Shown: positions 16,437-24,954, counted from the stretch's first letter. The stretch: DNA of 64,000 bases from Acidicapsa acidisoli (GCF_025685625.1 NZ_JAGSYI010000001.1:1798001-1862000); one strand, 5' to 3'. The notes: generated by a model not told the origin, from the sequence alone. Numbers and translations are program-made.

Positions 16437-16915
16437 GCCTCCTCCATCAGCTTGAAGTCCACTTGCGTCTGGAGGATCAAATCGAACTCATCCTGTTCTC
16501 TGCACCTGACGATCTCGCCCTGCTCGCGAAGAAAGGTAACCAGTTCGCATGGAGTCTCAAGGCCGGAATACAACAGCGCATCCACGACAGCGCTGCAATA
16601 CGCACGGACAGGCTCGTCGCCGAGGCAAAGCCCGAAGCCGGCGCGGCCATCGACCGTAACCTCGCACTCCGTAACGAGGGCTTCGCCTAGATAGAATCTC
16701 TGTTGTTCAAGGGAGTCCTCTGCGGGAATCATCGTCAGGCAAACCGACGGGCTCTTGCAAATTTCCACTGAATAAGACTGCTCCAACTGCGAGACCAATG
16801 TCTGGATTGGTTCCAGGGCGCATTCACAGATGATATAGTCGGGACTCAATTTCGCCCCTTCCGATGCGTTCAAACTGTCATTCACGATTCCGCCCATCAT
16901 TCCGGATTTATGCAT
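16433..16915 (-). CDS. phnG: C-P lyase core subunit PhnG
   Basis: About 160 residues (E. coli 150). The sequence is divergent, but the PhnG pattern is visible: RFYLGEALVTECEVTVDGR, GFGLCLGDEPVRAYCSAVVDALL (where E. coli has GYSWVQGRDKQHAERCALIDALM) and a C-terminal TQVDFKLM. It is the first gene of the phn operon and its stop overlaps the phnH start. The start is uncertain: ATG 16915 is preceded by TTAGGAAA, 16900 is a close alternative, and the open frame continues to 16957. Confidence 0.85.
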   Translation of the reverse strand: MHKSGMMGGIVNDSLNASEGAKLSPDYIICECALEPIQTLVSQLEQSYSVEICKSPSVCLTMIPAEDSLEQQRFYLGEALVTECEVTVDGRAGFGLCLGDEPVRAYCSAVVDALLYSGLETPCELVTFLREQGEIVRCREQDEFDLILQTQVDFKLMEEA

Positions 16916-17347
16916 TTTCCTAACTGTTACCGCGGACACGCGACAGTGGCATGGCATCCAGGGAGTGATCTGTCATCATTAAATTCCGTCGATAATTCAA
17001 ATAAATCGTATTCGAATAAGTTCATAATTTCACAATGTGCGCGGCGGGAGTGTTTCAAGAACATGAAATGGCTATTGCGCATTGTGAATACACTTCGCGT
17101 TGTCTCAAGCGCGGTCGCCGGTTTTACGCGGAATATCCCACATCCTTTGCTTCGTAGACGCACTATTGTGACTGAGTACGGCAACATTTATCTAAATGAA
17201 TTCTGACGGCACGCCCTCGCTTCACTTTGGAAGCCATTCACTGTGATTTGAACGCTATCTAGAGATCAATCCGGGCGCGCCTTGTCTGTGCCGCCGAATC
17301 CAGGACGTAATCATGTCTGAATCAAACCAAAGCATCTCCTTCCGCTC
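16916..17347. other. Promoter region of the phn operon
   Basis: About 430 bases between phnG and the end of the rhamnosidase gene, both on the minus strand. It is AT-rich compared with its surroundings, especially 16975-17040, where the phn promoter is expected. It holds a palindrome (see 16997-17018) and one half of a PHO-box-like site (CTGTCAT, 16970-16976) without its partner. Short ORFs here on both strands lack family matches. Confidence 0.4.
16997..17018. promoter_or_regulatory. Palindromic site upstream of phnG, possible operator
   Basis: TTCAAAT and ATTCGAA are inverted half-sites (one mismatch) seven bases apart, overlapping the perfect 10-bp palindrome TATTCGAATA at 17009-17018. 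The site lies ~80-100 bases upstream of phnG in the AT-rich promoter region, so it is a reasonable candidate for the operon's regulator. No regulator gene is next to the operon. Confidence 0.35.
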
Positions 17348-20197
17348 TCATTCCACCGGCTTCGATTCCAACAGCTTCACTGGTCCCAGCATCCCCGACG
17401 GCAACGGTTTCAGATTCTGCATGTCTTGCGGCACAAATAGCATCCCGTACCGGTCCCAAAGCAACCGGTAGTCAGGCAAAGGCTGCCCGGCCAGCGAGTT
17501 GATCGCTGTGTTGCCCACAACGATACGCAGTTCGTTCGCGCCGCCATGAGCATAGTCCGTCACATCCACCCGGTACGGAGGATGCCAAACGACGCCGGCC
17601 AGCTTTCCGTTCAAATACACCTGCGCAGCCTCGCGAATCGGTGACTGCAGATAGGCCCGCATGTTGTGCTGGCCCGGCGGCGAGGGAGGCGGTTCAGGGT
17701 TGCCCGTACCGAAGTCGAGAAAGAGACGTCCAGCGCGACGCGGCGCATTTTTCGATAGCGCAAAGCTTCTCGTATAGGTTGCCAGTCCCGAATAGAACTG
17801 CGTACGTGTGTCCTCGGTCCAGGACGTAAGACGGTCCATCTCTTTGGAGATTCCCGTCGATCCGAACGAGACGTCCCATTTCTGCGACAAATCCGCAATC
17901 AGGCTCTCCTGTTGTCTGGTCTTTGGAGTGCCGGTCATGGCGGAATCAGAAAAGAAGATCAGACGCGACTCGTACGGCGCAAGCTCCAGGTCGATCTTCT
18001 GAGGATCAGCTATCCCGAATACCTCGCCTGAGAATGCATCCCAAGTCTCCGCGTGGCGAGCTGTCTCTCGAAAATGCGCCTGAACATGCTTTGTCTCATT
18101 CGAGGTGTTGGCGACAAAATACAATTCGCCTTCCGCCAGTTTGCGGTGCAGGAAGCCTATCTCCGGCGTTCGTGGATACAGCGTCATATCCGACGCTATA
18201 TCTCTTGCCAACTCTGATCCGAGCGCACTTTCGTCCTCCACGAAATGCGCGGAGGCGATGTTTCCATGAAACAGCGTCTGCGAAAGCTCCTTGAGCCGTG
18301 CCGAATCCTCCTGCGCACGGAGGAAGCCGGGAGCGGTAGCAGGCAGCCGCCGCGTGGCTATTACGATCCCGCCATGCTGGGCAAAGTCGAGGATCTTCTC
18401 GTAGGTTGCCACTGGCAGCCGGTCCACTGCGGGCAAAATCAGCACCTTGTACTGCAGCCCAGTGTTGTTGATGGTATCGGCATCGATAAAGTCGAGATTG
18501 AACCCGGCATCCAGCACCTGCGCTATCACTTTTTTGCCGAGGAACTTGTCCATCGACTCATCGACGGTCACGTTTGATCCTGACTCATCGAATCCAGCCG
18601 GGGAAGTCGGTGTAGCTCGCTTGTGAACCCCCGCAGAGAATCCGGCCCAGACATCGTCATTTGGCAGCAGCAGCGCAACGTCGTTCACAGGCTGGCCCTG
18701 CCGCAGCGTAAAGCTCACCCGTTGCAGATAGCGCGTCAGATCCGGCATCGCCGCATACCACGGATTGTGCGCATTCAGTGCCGCAGCGGCGTACATGCGC
18801 CAGCCTGGCTCGCCCGCCGAGGCCGGAGAATATGGCCAGCCATGCCCTACCAGTTGATTGATCCCTTGCAGGAAATGCAGATCGGCCTCGGCCTTCATAT
18901 CGAGCGGTGTCGCCCGGAAAGCGGGCGAATGCAGCCAGGTCCACGTTTCCGACGAGACCACGGAGTGATGGAACAAGTGCCCTGCGGACGCAGCCCAGCG
19001 CGTGTCCGAGAACTCGCGCCACATCTGGAATGTCGCCTTTCCCTCGCCTTCCGGCAAGTCGGCGAGCCGGTTGCTGAACAGCGTCACTGGCGGAAAACCG
19101 TAGGTCTGCGAACGCAGCAGAGTGTGGTGCTCCTGCGCCCAGGCATGTATCGGAGCGAGAAAGTTATCGTCCGCCATCTCCGTCAATGTCCGGCCCCAGT
19201 CATGGCGAATCGCCGCAGTTTCCGGCCCGGCATCCATCAAGAGAGCCAACAGGTGCGGGCGTAAATCGTATCCACGGCGTCGCTGAAACTCGGCCAGCAG
19301 CGCCGGACTCCAATCCGAGGCGTAGTCCTCCAGGCTGTCGCTGAAGACGGCATACGGCGGCTGATCGCCGAAAGCCGAAAGCAGCCGATCGCCGACCGCG
19401 TGCAGGTGCGTTTCTGTGGCTGTGCGGTCGTAGTGATCCAATACGAAGCCTGCCGCACCCACTGACGGCCGCTTGACCATCATTCCGGTACGGCTCGACA
19501 GAAAGCAGAAGATTGTTCGCGCGCCGGAGGCAGCGGGAATCTTGTACCACCCCGACGATGGTGGCGCAAGCTGCTCTGCGCCGGCCAGATCCTCCGTCGT
19601 CGCCTTTCCAGCGACCAGAAACGCCGCGATGATTTCTTCGCCTGCGTCTACATAAGGAGCCTGAACCGATGTCGAGCCGGGAGTTACGGCGAGCTCCTCC
19701 ACGCGTAGCTTGCCAGCCGCATCTGTAACCGGAATCTCAGGCCCGCCAAAGGGCCATCCGCTGCCCAGGGTCACATCCACGCGCAATCCGAGCCGTCTTG
19801 CCTCTTCAGCGGCAAAGCGAAGCGCCTCCAGATGCTCCGGGGAGAGGTAAGGCGTATTGTGAAAGCCGGTTGACGGATCATCGAGCGCCAGTGGATACAG
19901 ATTGGCAATCTCCACTCCGCCGATCCCGGCTGCCTTCATCTGCTCAAGCTCACGCGTCAACTCGGGCTTTGTCGCTGCGGGCCCAAACCACCACCATCGC
20001 ATCATGATCCGGCTGTCGTCTGGCGGAGTCATAAAGTGGCTGTGCAGTGCTGCGACGCCGGTTGTGGACGAAGGGGATTGCCCGGGTAGGTAGGAAGGCA
20101 GAAGGAATAAACCGAAAGCCGTCAGTGCTGGCGTTATCCAGAATGGGGACATGGATCTCGCAAGTTTTTTGTCTGGAATGCGAAGCGAAGTCGTCAC
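17348..20197 (-). CDS. Secreted glycoside hydrolase, GH106 alpha-L-rhamnosidase-like
   Basis: 949 residues. An N-terminal hydrophobic export signal (residues ~17-42) precedes FMTPPDDSRIMMRWWWFGPAA and the region ELTRELEQMKAAGIGGVEI, which are hallmarks of GH106 proteins. The central barrel has VDVTLGSGWPFGG, and the C-terminal third contains a beta-sandwich with LYFVANTSNETK and a galactose-binding-like region ending in VYLNGKLAGVVWHPPYRVDV. GH106 enzymes remove terminal alpha-L-rhamnose from pectin-type or glycoside substrates. The GTG start at 20197 follows GGAGG with 9-base spacing. It stands alone, without an obvious polysaccharide-utilisation neighbour except the GH27 enzyme 2.4 kb away. 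Confidence 0.8.
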   Translation of the reverse strand: MTTSLRIPDKKLARSMSPFWITPALTAFGLFLLPSYLPGQSPSSTTGVAALHSHFMTPPDDSRIMMRWWWFGPAATKPELTRELEQMKAAGIGGVEIANLYPLALDDPSTGFHNTPYLSPEHLEALRFAAEEARRLGLRVDVTLGSGWPFGGPEIPVTDAAGKLRVEELAVTPGSTSVQAPYVDAGEEIIAAFLVAGKATTEDLAGAEQLAPPSSGWYKIPAASGARTIFCFLSSRTGMMVKRPSVGAAGFVLDHYDRTATETHLHAVGDRLLSAFGDQPPYAVFSDSLEDYASDWSPALLAEFQRRRGYDLRPHLLALLMDAGPETAAIRHDWGRTLTEMADDNFLAPIHAWAQEHHTLLRSQTYGFPPVTLFSNRLADLPEGEGKATFQMWREFSDTRWAASAGHLFHHSVVSSETWTWLHSPAFRATPLDMKAEADLHFLQGINQLVGHGWPYSPASAGEPGWRMYAAAALNAHNPWYAAMPDLTRYLQRVSFTLRQGQPVNDVALLLPNDDVWAGFSAGVHKRATPTSPAGFDESGSNVTVDESMDKFLGKKVIAQVLDAGFNLDFIDADTINNTGLQYKVLILPAVDRLPVATYEKILDFAQHGGIVIATRRLPATAPGFLRAQEDSARLKELSQTLFHGNIASAHFVEDESALGSELARDIASDMTLYPRTPEIGFLHRKLAEGELYFVANTSNETKHVQAHFRETARHAETWDAFSGEVFGIADPQKIDLELAPYESRLIFFSDSAMTGTPKTRQQESLIADLSQKWDVSFGSTGISKEMDRLTSWTEDTRTQFYSGLATYTRSFALSKNAPRRAGRLFLDFGTGNPEPPPSPPGQHNMRAYLQSPIREAAQVYLNGKLAGVVWHPPYRVDVTDYAHGGANELRIVVGNTAINSLAGQPLPDYRLLWDRYGMLFVPQDMQNLKPLPSGMLGPVKLLESKPVE

Positions 20198-20524
20198 AGC
20201 AGAAAACCTCCAGAGCCGCTTGCCCTAAATTCAATAGGCGTACATCTTCATATCAGAACCGCCTGCGATTCGCAAAGCTGAACGCTCGGCTTCCTCTGCT
20301 CCGAAGTGGAAAAACCTGTCCCAATTGCAGGAATTCTTCGGTATTCCGTCCCATGAACCAGATTAGGTACCAGTTATCCACGAATTTTTTGTTGCGGTGG
20401 TTGTTAGGGCGCCGATATCCACGGATAATCGCGGCATAATCGCCTCAGTCCACTACGACTGGGGGTGATTCAATCCCGGCCGAAGGGTGGACACCAGATC
20501 GTGAACCGTTCCTTTACCCGATTG
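20198..20524. other. Divergent intergenic region before the MerR/TPR gene
   Basis: About 327 bases carrying promoters for the GH106 gene (minus) and the HTH-TPR gene (plus). It holds two similar motifs, TTATCCACG at 20374 and ATATCCACGGATAAT near 20415, and a direct repeat of ATAATCGC just after them. These could be regulator sites; a DnaA-box reading was rejected. Confidence 0.35.
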
Positions 20525-21496
20525 ATGACCCGCTATAGTCGCCAGGATGTTTTAAGGATTCTTCAAATCAGCTCCCGCCAGTTGCTCGGCTGGGAGCGAG
20601 CCGGGTTAATTCCCGCCGCGGAGCAGTACGGATTTCCAGAATTGTCTCAGCTGCGCATCTTGCGCAACCTGCAACATCTCCGAATAAGCCCGCGCTCCAT
20701 CCGTAACTCCGTTCAGGCAATGCAGGCTGTCTCCGGCATCAGCAATCCTTTGCTCGAAGCGGCGGTCGTCCGCACCGGCGCACGCTTGGCTTTCCGCTAC
20801 TCCGGCACGATGGTCGATCCTATTCGCCGCCAGTTGCTCTTCGACTTCGAGTCCGCGAACGAACTCGCCTCGGGAAGGCGTTCCGTCACCGTCTCCATGC
20901 TTCCGGCTGCCCGCATCTCGGGCAGCCGCGATCCCGAGCTGCAAAGACTTTTCCTCGACGCTGTCCAGCAGGAAGAACGAGGCCGCAAACAAGCGGCGCA
21001 GGAGATCTACGGCAGGATTTTGGCCATTGATCCTGTCTATACCGCCGCGCTCATCAACCTCGGCACCCTCCACTATCACCAGAAGCATTACGACCGCGCC
21101 GAAGAGCTCTATCGTCGCGCCACGGAATCTGACACATCTTACGTACTTGCGTTCTTTGATCTGGGCAATGTCCTCGACGAACTCGAACGCCCCGACGAGT
21201 CCATCCTCGCCTACCGCCGGGCCATCTTCCTTGCTCCGGGTTACGCCGATGCGCACTACAACCTGGCTCTCGCGTATGAGCGCAAAGGCGAACGCCGCCG
21301 AGCCCTCACGCATTGGCAGACCTACGTGCGGCTCGACAAGAGCGGTCCGTGGGCCGACCACGCCCGTGGACAGATTCGCAAGTTGCTCAACCGCGAAAAA
21401 CTCACCATCGCGCACCGCTCAGCCAGCTTTCATCCGCAGCCGCGCCGCTCAGCATCTCTGCTCGAACTGGTTCCATCGCGGCCCTTATCCGCCTAA
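20525..21496 (+). CDS. MerR-type HTH protein fused to TPR repeats
   Basis: About 323 residues from ATG 20525. Residues 1-50 (YSRQDVLRILQISSRQLLGWERAGLIP) form a MerR-family winged-helix DNA-binding start. Residues ~150-290 hold at least three tetratricopeptide repeats, each with the A/Y/G/A pattern: AAQEIYGRILAIDPVYTAAL, AEELYRRATESDTSYVLAFF, SILAYRRAIFLAPGYADAHY. TPRs mediate protein contacts, so this is likely a regulator whose activity depends on a partner. No effector-binding domain of classical MerR regulators is seen. The start is uncertain: GTGs at 20465 and 20501 extend the same frame. The DinB-family gene follows 14 bases later and is probably in the same transcript. Confidence 0.75.
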   Translation: MTRYSRQDVLRILQISSRQLLGWERAGLIPAAEQYGFPELSQLRILRNLQHLRISPRSIRNSVQAMQAVSGISNPLLEAAVVRTGARLAFRYSGTMVDPIRRQLLFDFESANELASGRRSVTVSMLPAARISGSRDPELQRLFLDAVQQEERGRKQAAQEIYGRILAIDPVYTAALINLGTLHYHQKHYDRAEELYRRATESDTSYVLAFFDLGNVLDELERPDESILAYRRAIFLAPGYADAHYNLALAYERKGERRRALTHWQTYVRLDKSGPWADHARGQIRKLLNREKLTIAHRSASFHPQPRRSASLLELVPSRPLSA

Positions 21497-21510
21497 GAAG
21501 GGAGTGCCGC

Positions 21511-22017
21511 ATGAGTATTCAGGAGACTATCGCCAACCAATATCACGCAGTCCTCAAGATGCTGGAACAGGCGATTGAGCTATGCCCGGAGCCGCTTTCG
21601 CTCTCCGCATCGGGCGCGTCTCCCAATCATTCCTGGCATATTGCTTACCACGCACTCTTCTACACGCATTTCTATTTGGCTCCGGGAGAGTCTGAATTTA
21701 CGCCGTGGCCGCATCATCGTCCCGAATATAACTTCCTCGGCACGGTTCCGTGGCGTCCCAACGAGATCCATATCGCTGAGATACCGTACACGCAGGCCGA
21801 GTTGCGCGAGTATGTCGAGTTCTGCCATGGCGAGGTTGACAGGCAAACGGCAGTCCTCGATCTCGACGCACCCTCGGGTTTCCACTGGCTTCCCTTCAAC
21901 AAGCTGGAATTGCAGTTCTACAATATCCGCATACCGCCCACCATGCCGGGCAGCTATCCGAGCGCCTTCGCTCCCAGGCAAATCTCGGGGTGTCGTGGGT
22001 CCGCTGACTTCCGCTAA
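21511..22017 (+). pseudogene. DinB-family protein, broken by a one-base deletion near 21930
   Basis: The open frame of 168 residues starts at ATG 21511 (MSIQETIANQYHAVLKMLEQ) and has the DinB four-helix features, including SPNHSWHIAYHALFYTHFYL with the first metal His. After NIR (to 21930) the frame turns into a proline/serine-rich tail unlike any DinB protein. Re-reading from 21930 in the -1 frame gives HTAHHAGQLSERLRSQ, then LGVSWV and a TGA at 22005-22007, which is the normal DinB C-terminus with two further His ligands. So one base, probably a C in the CCGC run, is missing. As written, the protein would lose its metal site. DinB proteins include thiol-dependent enzymes such as bacillithiol transferases. 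It may be a real mutation or a sequence error. Confidence 0.75.
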
Positions 22018-22046
22018 GCTGTTAGCTGTTGTCAGCGGGAGAAAAA

Positions 22047-22532
22047 ATGTCGGAATCCAGCGACCCCCAACTCAGCCACTTCGACGCAGCCGGCCGTGCG
22101 CGCATGGTGGACGTCAGCGAAAAATCGACGACCCGCCGCCAGGCAACTGCCTCCGCTTTTGTTCAGCTATCCGCTGAAGTCCTCGCCGCCCTCCCGGCGA
22201 ATCCCAAGGGCAATCCGCTTGAAGTTGCCCGCTATGCGGGCATTCAGGCCGCCAAGCAGACTTCGGCGCTGATTCCGATGTGTCACCCGCTGCCACTTAC
22301 ATTTGCGGACGTCACCACCGAAATCACAACAACTGGCGTGGAAATCCAGGCGACAGTAGCCACAAGCGGCCCTACGGGTGTAGAAATGGAGGCGCTGACC
22401 GCAGCCTCCGTCGCCGCGCTCACCATCTACGACATGACCAAGGCACTGGATAAATCCATCGTTATCCGCAACATCCAACTGGAGTCCAAGTCGGGCGGCA
22501 AGAGCGGCGACTATCGGCGCGGCCAGCTCTGA
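22047..22532 (+). CDS. moaC: Cyclic pyranopterin monophosphate synthase
   Basis: 161 residues, the usual length. Motifs: RMVDVSEKSTTRRQA, ALIPMCHPLPLTF, GPTGVEMEALTAASVAALTIYDM with the catalytic Asp/Lys pair in YDMTKA, and the C-terminal SKSGGKSGDYRR. MoaC converts the MoaA product to cyclic pyranopterin monophosphate in molybdenum cofactor synthesis, acting as a cytoplasmic hexamer. ATG 22047 follows GGGAG by 5 bases; a TTG at 22029 is in frame but less likely. No other moa or moe gene is nearby. Confidence 0.95.
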   Translation: MSESSDPQLSHFDAAGRARMVDVSEKSTTRRQATASAFVQLSAEVLAALPANPKGNPLEVARYAGIQAAKQTSALIPMCHPLPLTFADVTTEITTTGVEIQATVATSGPTGVEMEALTAASVAALTIYDMTKALDKSIVIRNIQLESKSGGKSGDYRRGQL

Positions 22533-22590
22533 AAGCGCTTCAACAGGAACTCGCAACTTGTAATTCGTGCAATTCTGTAAACATTTTCAA

Positions 22591-22622
22591 AATGAGGTCC
22601 CAATCTAAATGAGGTCCCAGTC
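22591..22622 (+). repeat. Duplicated 12-bp segment around the alpha-galactosidase start
   Basis: AATGAGGTCCCA occurs at 22591-22602 and again at 22608-22619, 17 bases apart, and similarity extends three bases further (AATC versus AGTC). Each copy contains an ATG and an AGG that can act as a Shine-Dalgarno for the next ATG. It looks like a small tandem duplication of the translation start region. Confidence 0.6.
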
Positions 22623-22623
22623 G

Positions 22624-23838
22624 ATGCACTCTCGTCTACGCTTCGTCTTACCGCTCTTCGCCCTTGCCGTTCTCTCTGCGACCACAGCTCTTGCCCAGTC
22701 CCCGGTAGCGCAAACCCCGCCGATGGGCTGGAATAGCTGGAACTTCTTTGCTGATAAAGTCACCGACAAAGACATCCGTGGCGCTGCCGATCAACTGGTC
22801 GCCACCGGTATGAAGGATGCCGGATACATCTACGTCAACATCGACGATACCTGGGAGGACAAGCGCGACGCCAACGGCGTTCTGCAAACGAACGCCAAAT
22901 TCCCCAACATGAAGGCTCTCGCAGACTATGTCCACTCCAAGGGATTAAAGATAGGCATTTACTCTGGCCCCGGAAACAAAACCTGCGGCGGATATACAGC
23001 TTCTCTTGGCCACGAGGAGCAGGACGCCAAAATGTACGCGGAGTGGGGATTCGACTACCTCAAATACGATCTCTGCAGTTTCATCCCCGACGTCATGCAG
23101 AAGCAGGCTCCGAATGACAAAGCCGCGCAGATGAAGCTTATGATCGCTGCCTACGAAAAGATGGGAAAAGCTCTCAAGGACGCGACGGCAAAGACTGGCC
23201 GCCCCATCGTCTTTTCACTCTGCCAGTATGGCTGGGACTCTGTCTGGGAGTGGGCGCCCCAACTTGGTGGAAATCTCTGGCGTACAACCGGCGACATTGA
23301 CCCGCATTGGGACCGGATCTACGCCATTGCCAGTCAGCAATCAGGGCTGGAGAAATACGCTGGACCCGGTCACTGGAATGATCCCGACATGTTGGAAGTC
23401 GGCAACGGCAAACTCACGCTGGCCGAAAACCGCACCCATTTCAGCTGGTGGGCGATGCTGGCCGCGCCGCTCCTTGCCGGTAACGATCTGCCTAACATGA
23501 AGCCCGCAATCAAAGCCATCCTGACCAACAAGGACGTAATTGCTATCGATCAGGATTCCTTGGGCAAGCAAGGAAAGCACGCCTATTCGGATGGCGAAGT
23601 CGAAGTCTGGACTCGTGAACTGCAAGGCGGCGCGCTGGCCATTGCTGTAATTAACGTGGGCAGCGACCGACTCTCCACGCATCCCTTCCACCTCGATCTT
23701 GCTCGAATTGGCCTCGGCAGCGAGCAGACCGGGAAGAACCTCTGGACAGGAAAGACGGTCACACTTACCAACAACGAACCGATCGAACTGCCTAGCCACG
23801 ACATCCTGCTCGTCCGGCTCGATCATCCCCAATCGTAG
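22624..23838 (+). CDS. Secreted alpha-galactosidase, GH27
   Basis: 404 residues from ATG 22624, or 409 from ATG 22609. The signal peptide (LRFVLPLFALAVLSATTALAQ) is followed by TPPMGWNSWNFF, the usual GH27 opening. YVNIDDTWED, GIYSGPGNKTCGGY, FDYLKYDLC (catalytic nucleophile Asp), GNLWRTTGDI and AGPGHWNDPDMLEVGNG (acid/base region) give the complete GH27 active site. The C-terminal ~90 residues form the family's antiparallel beta domain. It hydrolyses terminal alpha-galactosides outside the cytoplasm. The start region is duplicated (see 22591-22622); AGG with 9-base spacing slightly favours 22624. Confidence 0.93.
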   Translation: MHSRLRFVLPLFALAVLSATTALAQSPVAQTPPMGWNSWNFFADKVTDKDIRGAADQLVATGMKDAGYIYVNIDDTWEDKRDANGVLQTNAKFPNMKALADYVHSKGLKIGIYSGPGNKTCGGYTASLGHEEQDAKMYAEWGFDYLKYDLCSFIPDVMQKQAPNDKAAQMKLMIAAYEKMGKALKDATAKTGRPIVFSLCQYGWDSVWEWAPQLGGNLWRTTGDIDPHWDRIYAIASQQSGLEKYAGPGHWNDPDMLEVGNGKLTLAENRTHFSWWAMLAAPLLAGNDLPNMKPAIKAILTNKDVIAIDQDSLGKQGKHAYSDGEVEVWTRELQGGALAIAVINVGSDRLSTHPFHLDLARIGLGSEQTGKNLWTGKTVTLTNNEPIELPSHDILLVRLDHPQS

Positions 23839-23858
23839 TTCCAACGGAAACATGGGTA

Positions 23859-23891
23859 CTCATCCCGGCACGTCTTTCGTGCCGGGATGAG
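23859..23891. terminator. Strong bidirectional hairpin between alpha-galactosidase and egtD
   Basis: CTCATCCCGGCACG (23859-23872) and CGTGCCGGGATGAG (23878-23891) form a perfect 14-bp stem with a TCTTT loop in the gap between convergent genes. There is no long T-run, but stem strength and position support termination in both directions. Confidence 0.72.
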
Positions 23892-23899
23892 CCTAACTA

Positions 23900-24922
23900 T
23901 CAACTTCGTTTTGCCAGATACACCGCGAACCACCCGCCTGCATCGCTCCACCGGCGTTCTGGCTCAAATCCTGCATTTCGAAGCAACGCCTCAGCCTCAC
24001 CCTCCCGGTATTTGTAGCTGTTCTCGGTGTGAATTGTCTCGCCACGGGCAAATTCGATCTCCATCCCCAGCGAACCAATTCGCACTGTCTGCTCCAGCAA
24101 GCTTTCAAGATGCATCTCGATTCGCGATTCCTCATGATTCCATCGAATTTTGTGCCGAAATGCCTCCAGATCAAACGCCGCACCCAACTCGCGGTTCAAC
24201 CGATCCAGCATATTTCCATTGAATCTGGCCGTAACTCCAAGGGTGTCATCGTAGGCGGCAATCAATGCGTCTTCGCTTTTTCCAGCCGCAGACGCCGGGC
24301 TCGGAGCGAGGTCCACTCCCAATAGCAGACTATCTCCCGGCTCCAGCGCTGCGCGAAGCTCCTGCAGAAGCGTCGCCGCATCGTCCCGATCAAAATTCCC
24401 GATGCTCGAGCCGATAAATAGCACCAGCCGTTGCTCGCCTGTAACGCACGCCTCCAGCCGCAGTCCCCGAGTGTAGTCCGCTACGACGGGCTCAACGATC
24501 ACTTCAGGCAACTCACGTTCCAGCCGCTCGCGCGCCGACTCAAGCGCCGTCGCCGAGACATCGACGGGGTAATACGCCACGATTCCCTGGTGTGCTGTCG
24601 CAGCAGCGAGGAGCAGTCGCGTTTTATCTGCCGATCCGGCGCCCAACTCCACCACGCGCAGCTGCTTTCCGTTTGCGGCGGCCGCGATCATCTCTGCCGC
24701 GCAACGCTCAAAGATGCCGCGCTCGATACGCGTCAGGTAATACTCGGGCAACCCGGTAATCTGTTCGAACAGCAACGACCCTGCTTCGTCATAAAACAGC
24801 CATGGAGGCAGCTGTTTAGGAGTCTGCGAAAGTCCCTCCCGCACAACCTCGCCCACTGCAGAATCGGGAGACGTTGACGGATACGAAGTGCAAGCCTGAA
24901 CATCAGCCGAAGCGGCAGCCAT
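23900..24922 (-). CDS. egtD: L-histidine N(alpha)-methyltransferase (ergothioneine biosynthesis)
   Basis: 340 residues from ATG 24922, which follows GAAGGA with good spacing (the frame is open further upstream into egtB). LPPWLFYDEAGSLLFEQITGLPEYYLTRIE is the EgtD substrate-binding start; RVVELGAGSADKTRLLL is the SAM site. VLFIGSSIGNFDRDDAATLL, LLLGVDLAPS, FNGNMLDRLNRELGA and the C-terminal IHTENSYKY plus GGWFAVYLA complete the family pattern. EgtD trimethylates histidine to hercynine in the cytoplasm. It lies directly after egtB, so the two steps hercynine formation and oxidative C-S bond formation are co-expressed. Confidence 0.95.
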   Translation of the reverse strand: MAAASADVQACTSYPSTSPDSAVGEVVREGLSQTPKQLPPWLFYDEAGSLLFEQITGLPEYYLTRIERGIFERCAAEMIAAAANGKQLRVVELGAGSADKTRLLLAAATAHQGIVAYYPVDVSATALESARERLERELPEVIVEPVVADYTRGLRLEACVTGEQRLVLFIGSSIGNFDRDDAATLLQELRAALEPGDSLLLGVDLAPSPASAAGKSEDALIAAYDDTLGVTARFNGNMLDRLNRELGAAFDLEAFRHKIRWNHEESRIEMHLESLLEQTVRIGSLGMEIEFARGETIHTENSYKYREGEAEALLRNAGFEPERRWSDAGGWFAVYLAKRS

Positions 24923-24954
24923 AGAGTCCTTCGATGCAAGAGACGAGGTTTGCG

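Noticed and set aside
16970-16976. CTGTCAT as a PHO box for the phn operon
   Set aside because: Only one half-site; no second repeat 11 bases away, so PhoB control is not supported.
16927-17187. Short ORFs on both strands in the phn promoter region
   Set aside because: No family match or ribosome binding site, and they cover the region where the phn promoter must lie.
20374-20430. DnaA-box-like TTATCCACG and CACGGATAA as a replication origin
   Set aside because: Only two imperfect boxes, no AT-rich unwinding element, no dnaA/dnaN/gidA neighbours.
21925-21935. Programmed frameshift in the DinB-family gene
   Set aside because: No slippery heptamer or downstream stimulatory structure is visible; mutation or sequence error is simpler.
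22047-22532. A molybdenum cofactor gene cluster
   Set aside because: moaC stands alone; no moaA, moaE, moeA or mob genes nearby.
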